From Adenophora triphylla var. japonica (taxonomy: Eukaryota; Streptophyta; Magnoliopsida; Asterales; Campanulaceae): a stretch of 64,000 nucleotides of DNA. Location of the stretch: contig JAFEMH010002453.1 of assembly GCA_022495995.1 (NCBI GenBank), positions 1 to 64,000 on the forward strand. Reading direction: 5' to 3'. The notes under the pieces are model-generated. The model made no database searches. It was not told where the DNA came from and saw only the letters and a list, made by a program, of their open reading frames with translations. Positions within the stretch are counted from its first letter, which is position 1. The number at the start of each line of letters is the position of its first letter. Both the position numbers and the translations under genes were made by a program. Below, in pieces: positions 63,314 to 64,000 of the stretch.

Positions 63314-64000
63314 TTAAACTGTTATGTAGAGAGGCTCGTTGTGGTCAGCCCCAAATTTTGGGAGGTCGAGCTCCGTGAAAGTGATGATGTTGCTGTAGTG
63401 AACGTTGCCTATCATTTGGACCGCTTCATCTGGTGTCACGTTTATAGGTACCATGGTCTGGGCCAGGCTTTCCTCCAGCTTGAGTTTGTGCGGGTAAGAG
63501 GAAGTGAGTAAGGACAAGAGGGATATGTTAGACTGGGTACGCTTGAGCTGAGTTAAGATAGGATCTTCAGCCTTTGGGTCAAGAGTTTCAGCTTCTTTGG
63601 CGTAGGGGCCCTTTTTGGTTTGAGGCTCAGGCACGGTTGACCTTTTATCTGTTCTTGGATGATTCACCGGGATTTGACCGGAATGCGTCAGTACGTTCAC
63701 CTCTGGCTTTGCTGCTTTGCTTGTTTCTCCCATTTCTGTCATGGGAGGGCCTTGGTTGGCATAGGGCCATGCTTCGCATTTCAGTTCGTTCACCGTTATT
63801 GCTTTTGCTGAAGCGTCAATGGTGGCCTTGATGTCTTCCCAAGATAGGGGTTAGGGTGTCTGGCCCCTTGGGCCGATGGTGGCTGTGCGGAGTTTGTCCC
63901 AGCTAATTATGGAGCAGAGGTTGTCGTGGCCTTGCGTAGAGCTAGGCTGAGGAGATTTGCTGGAGTAGATGACGTAATAGTCAAACTTTCCTGACGGTTC
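63314..64000 (-). pseudogene. gag: E2 gag C-terminal part, cut by the window end
   Basis: About 160 residues are open (63793-63314): EAWPYANQGPPMTEMGE, a polar low-complexity stretch, SSYPHKLKLEESLAQTMVPI, VQMIGNVHYSNIITFTELDL and KFGADHNEPLYITV. The last three blocks occur identically placed in E4 (11100-11330) just before the protease. The upstream part to 64000 continues with one or more stops. No CCHC knuckle is visible in the part present. Confidence 0.65.

Larger units (their letters stand above)
52693..64000 (-). mobile_element. E2, right segment: satellites, antisense genes, INT, linker, PR, gag end
   Basis: This continues E2 after the E1 insertion. It runs from hairpin blocks and two satellites through antisense aORF1 and aORF2 (plus strand) to minus-strand integrase, the PR-RT linker, protease and the end of gag at the window edge. 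RT and RNase H are missing: at about 61610 the linker joins the region just before integrase. Its stops are mostly transitions of the C-to-T type. Confidence 0.85.

Overview
This is plant nuclear DNA, almost certainly angiosperm heterochromatin, made up of degenerate LTR retrotransposons nested in one another. I see no ordinary host gene, tRNA, rRNA or CRISPR array. The elements are Ty3/Gypsy of the Tat/Ogre type. The evidence is an 18-base primer-binding site matching an arginine-tRNA 3' end (TGGCGACTCCGCTGGGGA), a pol order of protease, RT, RNase H and integrase, long leaders, hypervariable 3' regions full of minisatellites, and extra genes antisense to gag-pol between integrase and the 3' LTR. 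The species cannot be named from the sequence.

Layout, with element names that are mine. E6 (minus strand, 1-4578) shows gag, leader, PBS and 5' LTR; it sits in an intron of an antisense gene of E5. E5 (plus, 4579-8831) shows antisense exon 1, minisatellites and its 3' LTR; it sits in the gag of E4. E4 (plus, 8832-25460) shows gag, PR, RT, RNase H, INT, two antisense genes, a 34-bp satellite and its 3' LTR. E0 (minus, 25461-26625) is an RNase H-integrase fragment that was the target of both E4 and E3. E3 (minus, 26626-35024) shows its 3' LTR, satellites, a complete antisense gene 1 and a truncated antisense gene 2. E2 (minus, 35025-36390 plus 52693-64000) interrupts E3. E1 (minus, 36396-52687) is complete, flanked by an ACCAT target-site duplication, and sits inside E2. 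A solo LTR with an ATTTT duplication lies inside E1 (39892-41250).

Each element that is visible far enough has a two-gene antisense cassette. aORF1 has about four exons, a plant-mobile-domain (PMD)-like core and an acidic Ser-rich tail. aORF2 has a DUF7745-like core and a Lys/Arg-rich tail. The cassette runs against gag-pol, so integrase and aORF2 converge.

The strongest unexplained signal is a short dyad, CCG-N2-CGG. It lies 21-26 bp upstream of the TATA box in all six retrotransposon LTR types. The same dyad, often 20-24 bp upstream of a TTTAAA-like box, lies about 110-210 bp upstream of the start codon of both antisense genes. Its flanks and centre are element-specific: the LTR of an element matches its own antisense promoters better than other elements. 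This suggests a shared, co-evolving control circuit between the retroelement promoter and its antisense genes.

Other structures stand out. Hairpin blocks with a fixed outer stem and covarying inner stem bracket the antisense cassette. Arrays of covarying palindromes lie in the transcribed part of the E3/E4 LTRs. E1 has lost its integrase core by an in-frame fusion yet is a recent insertion, while E2 has lost RT-RNase H and keeps integrase.
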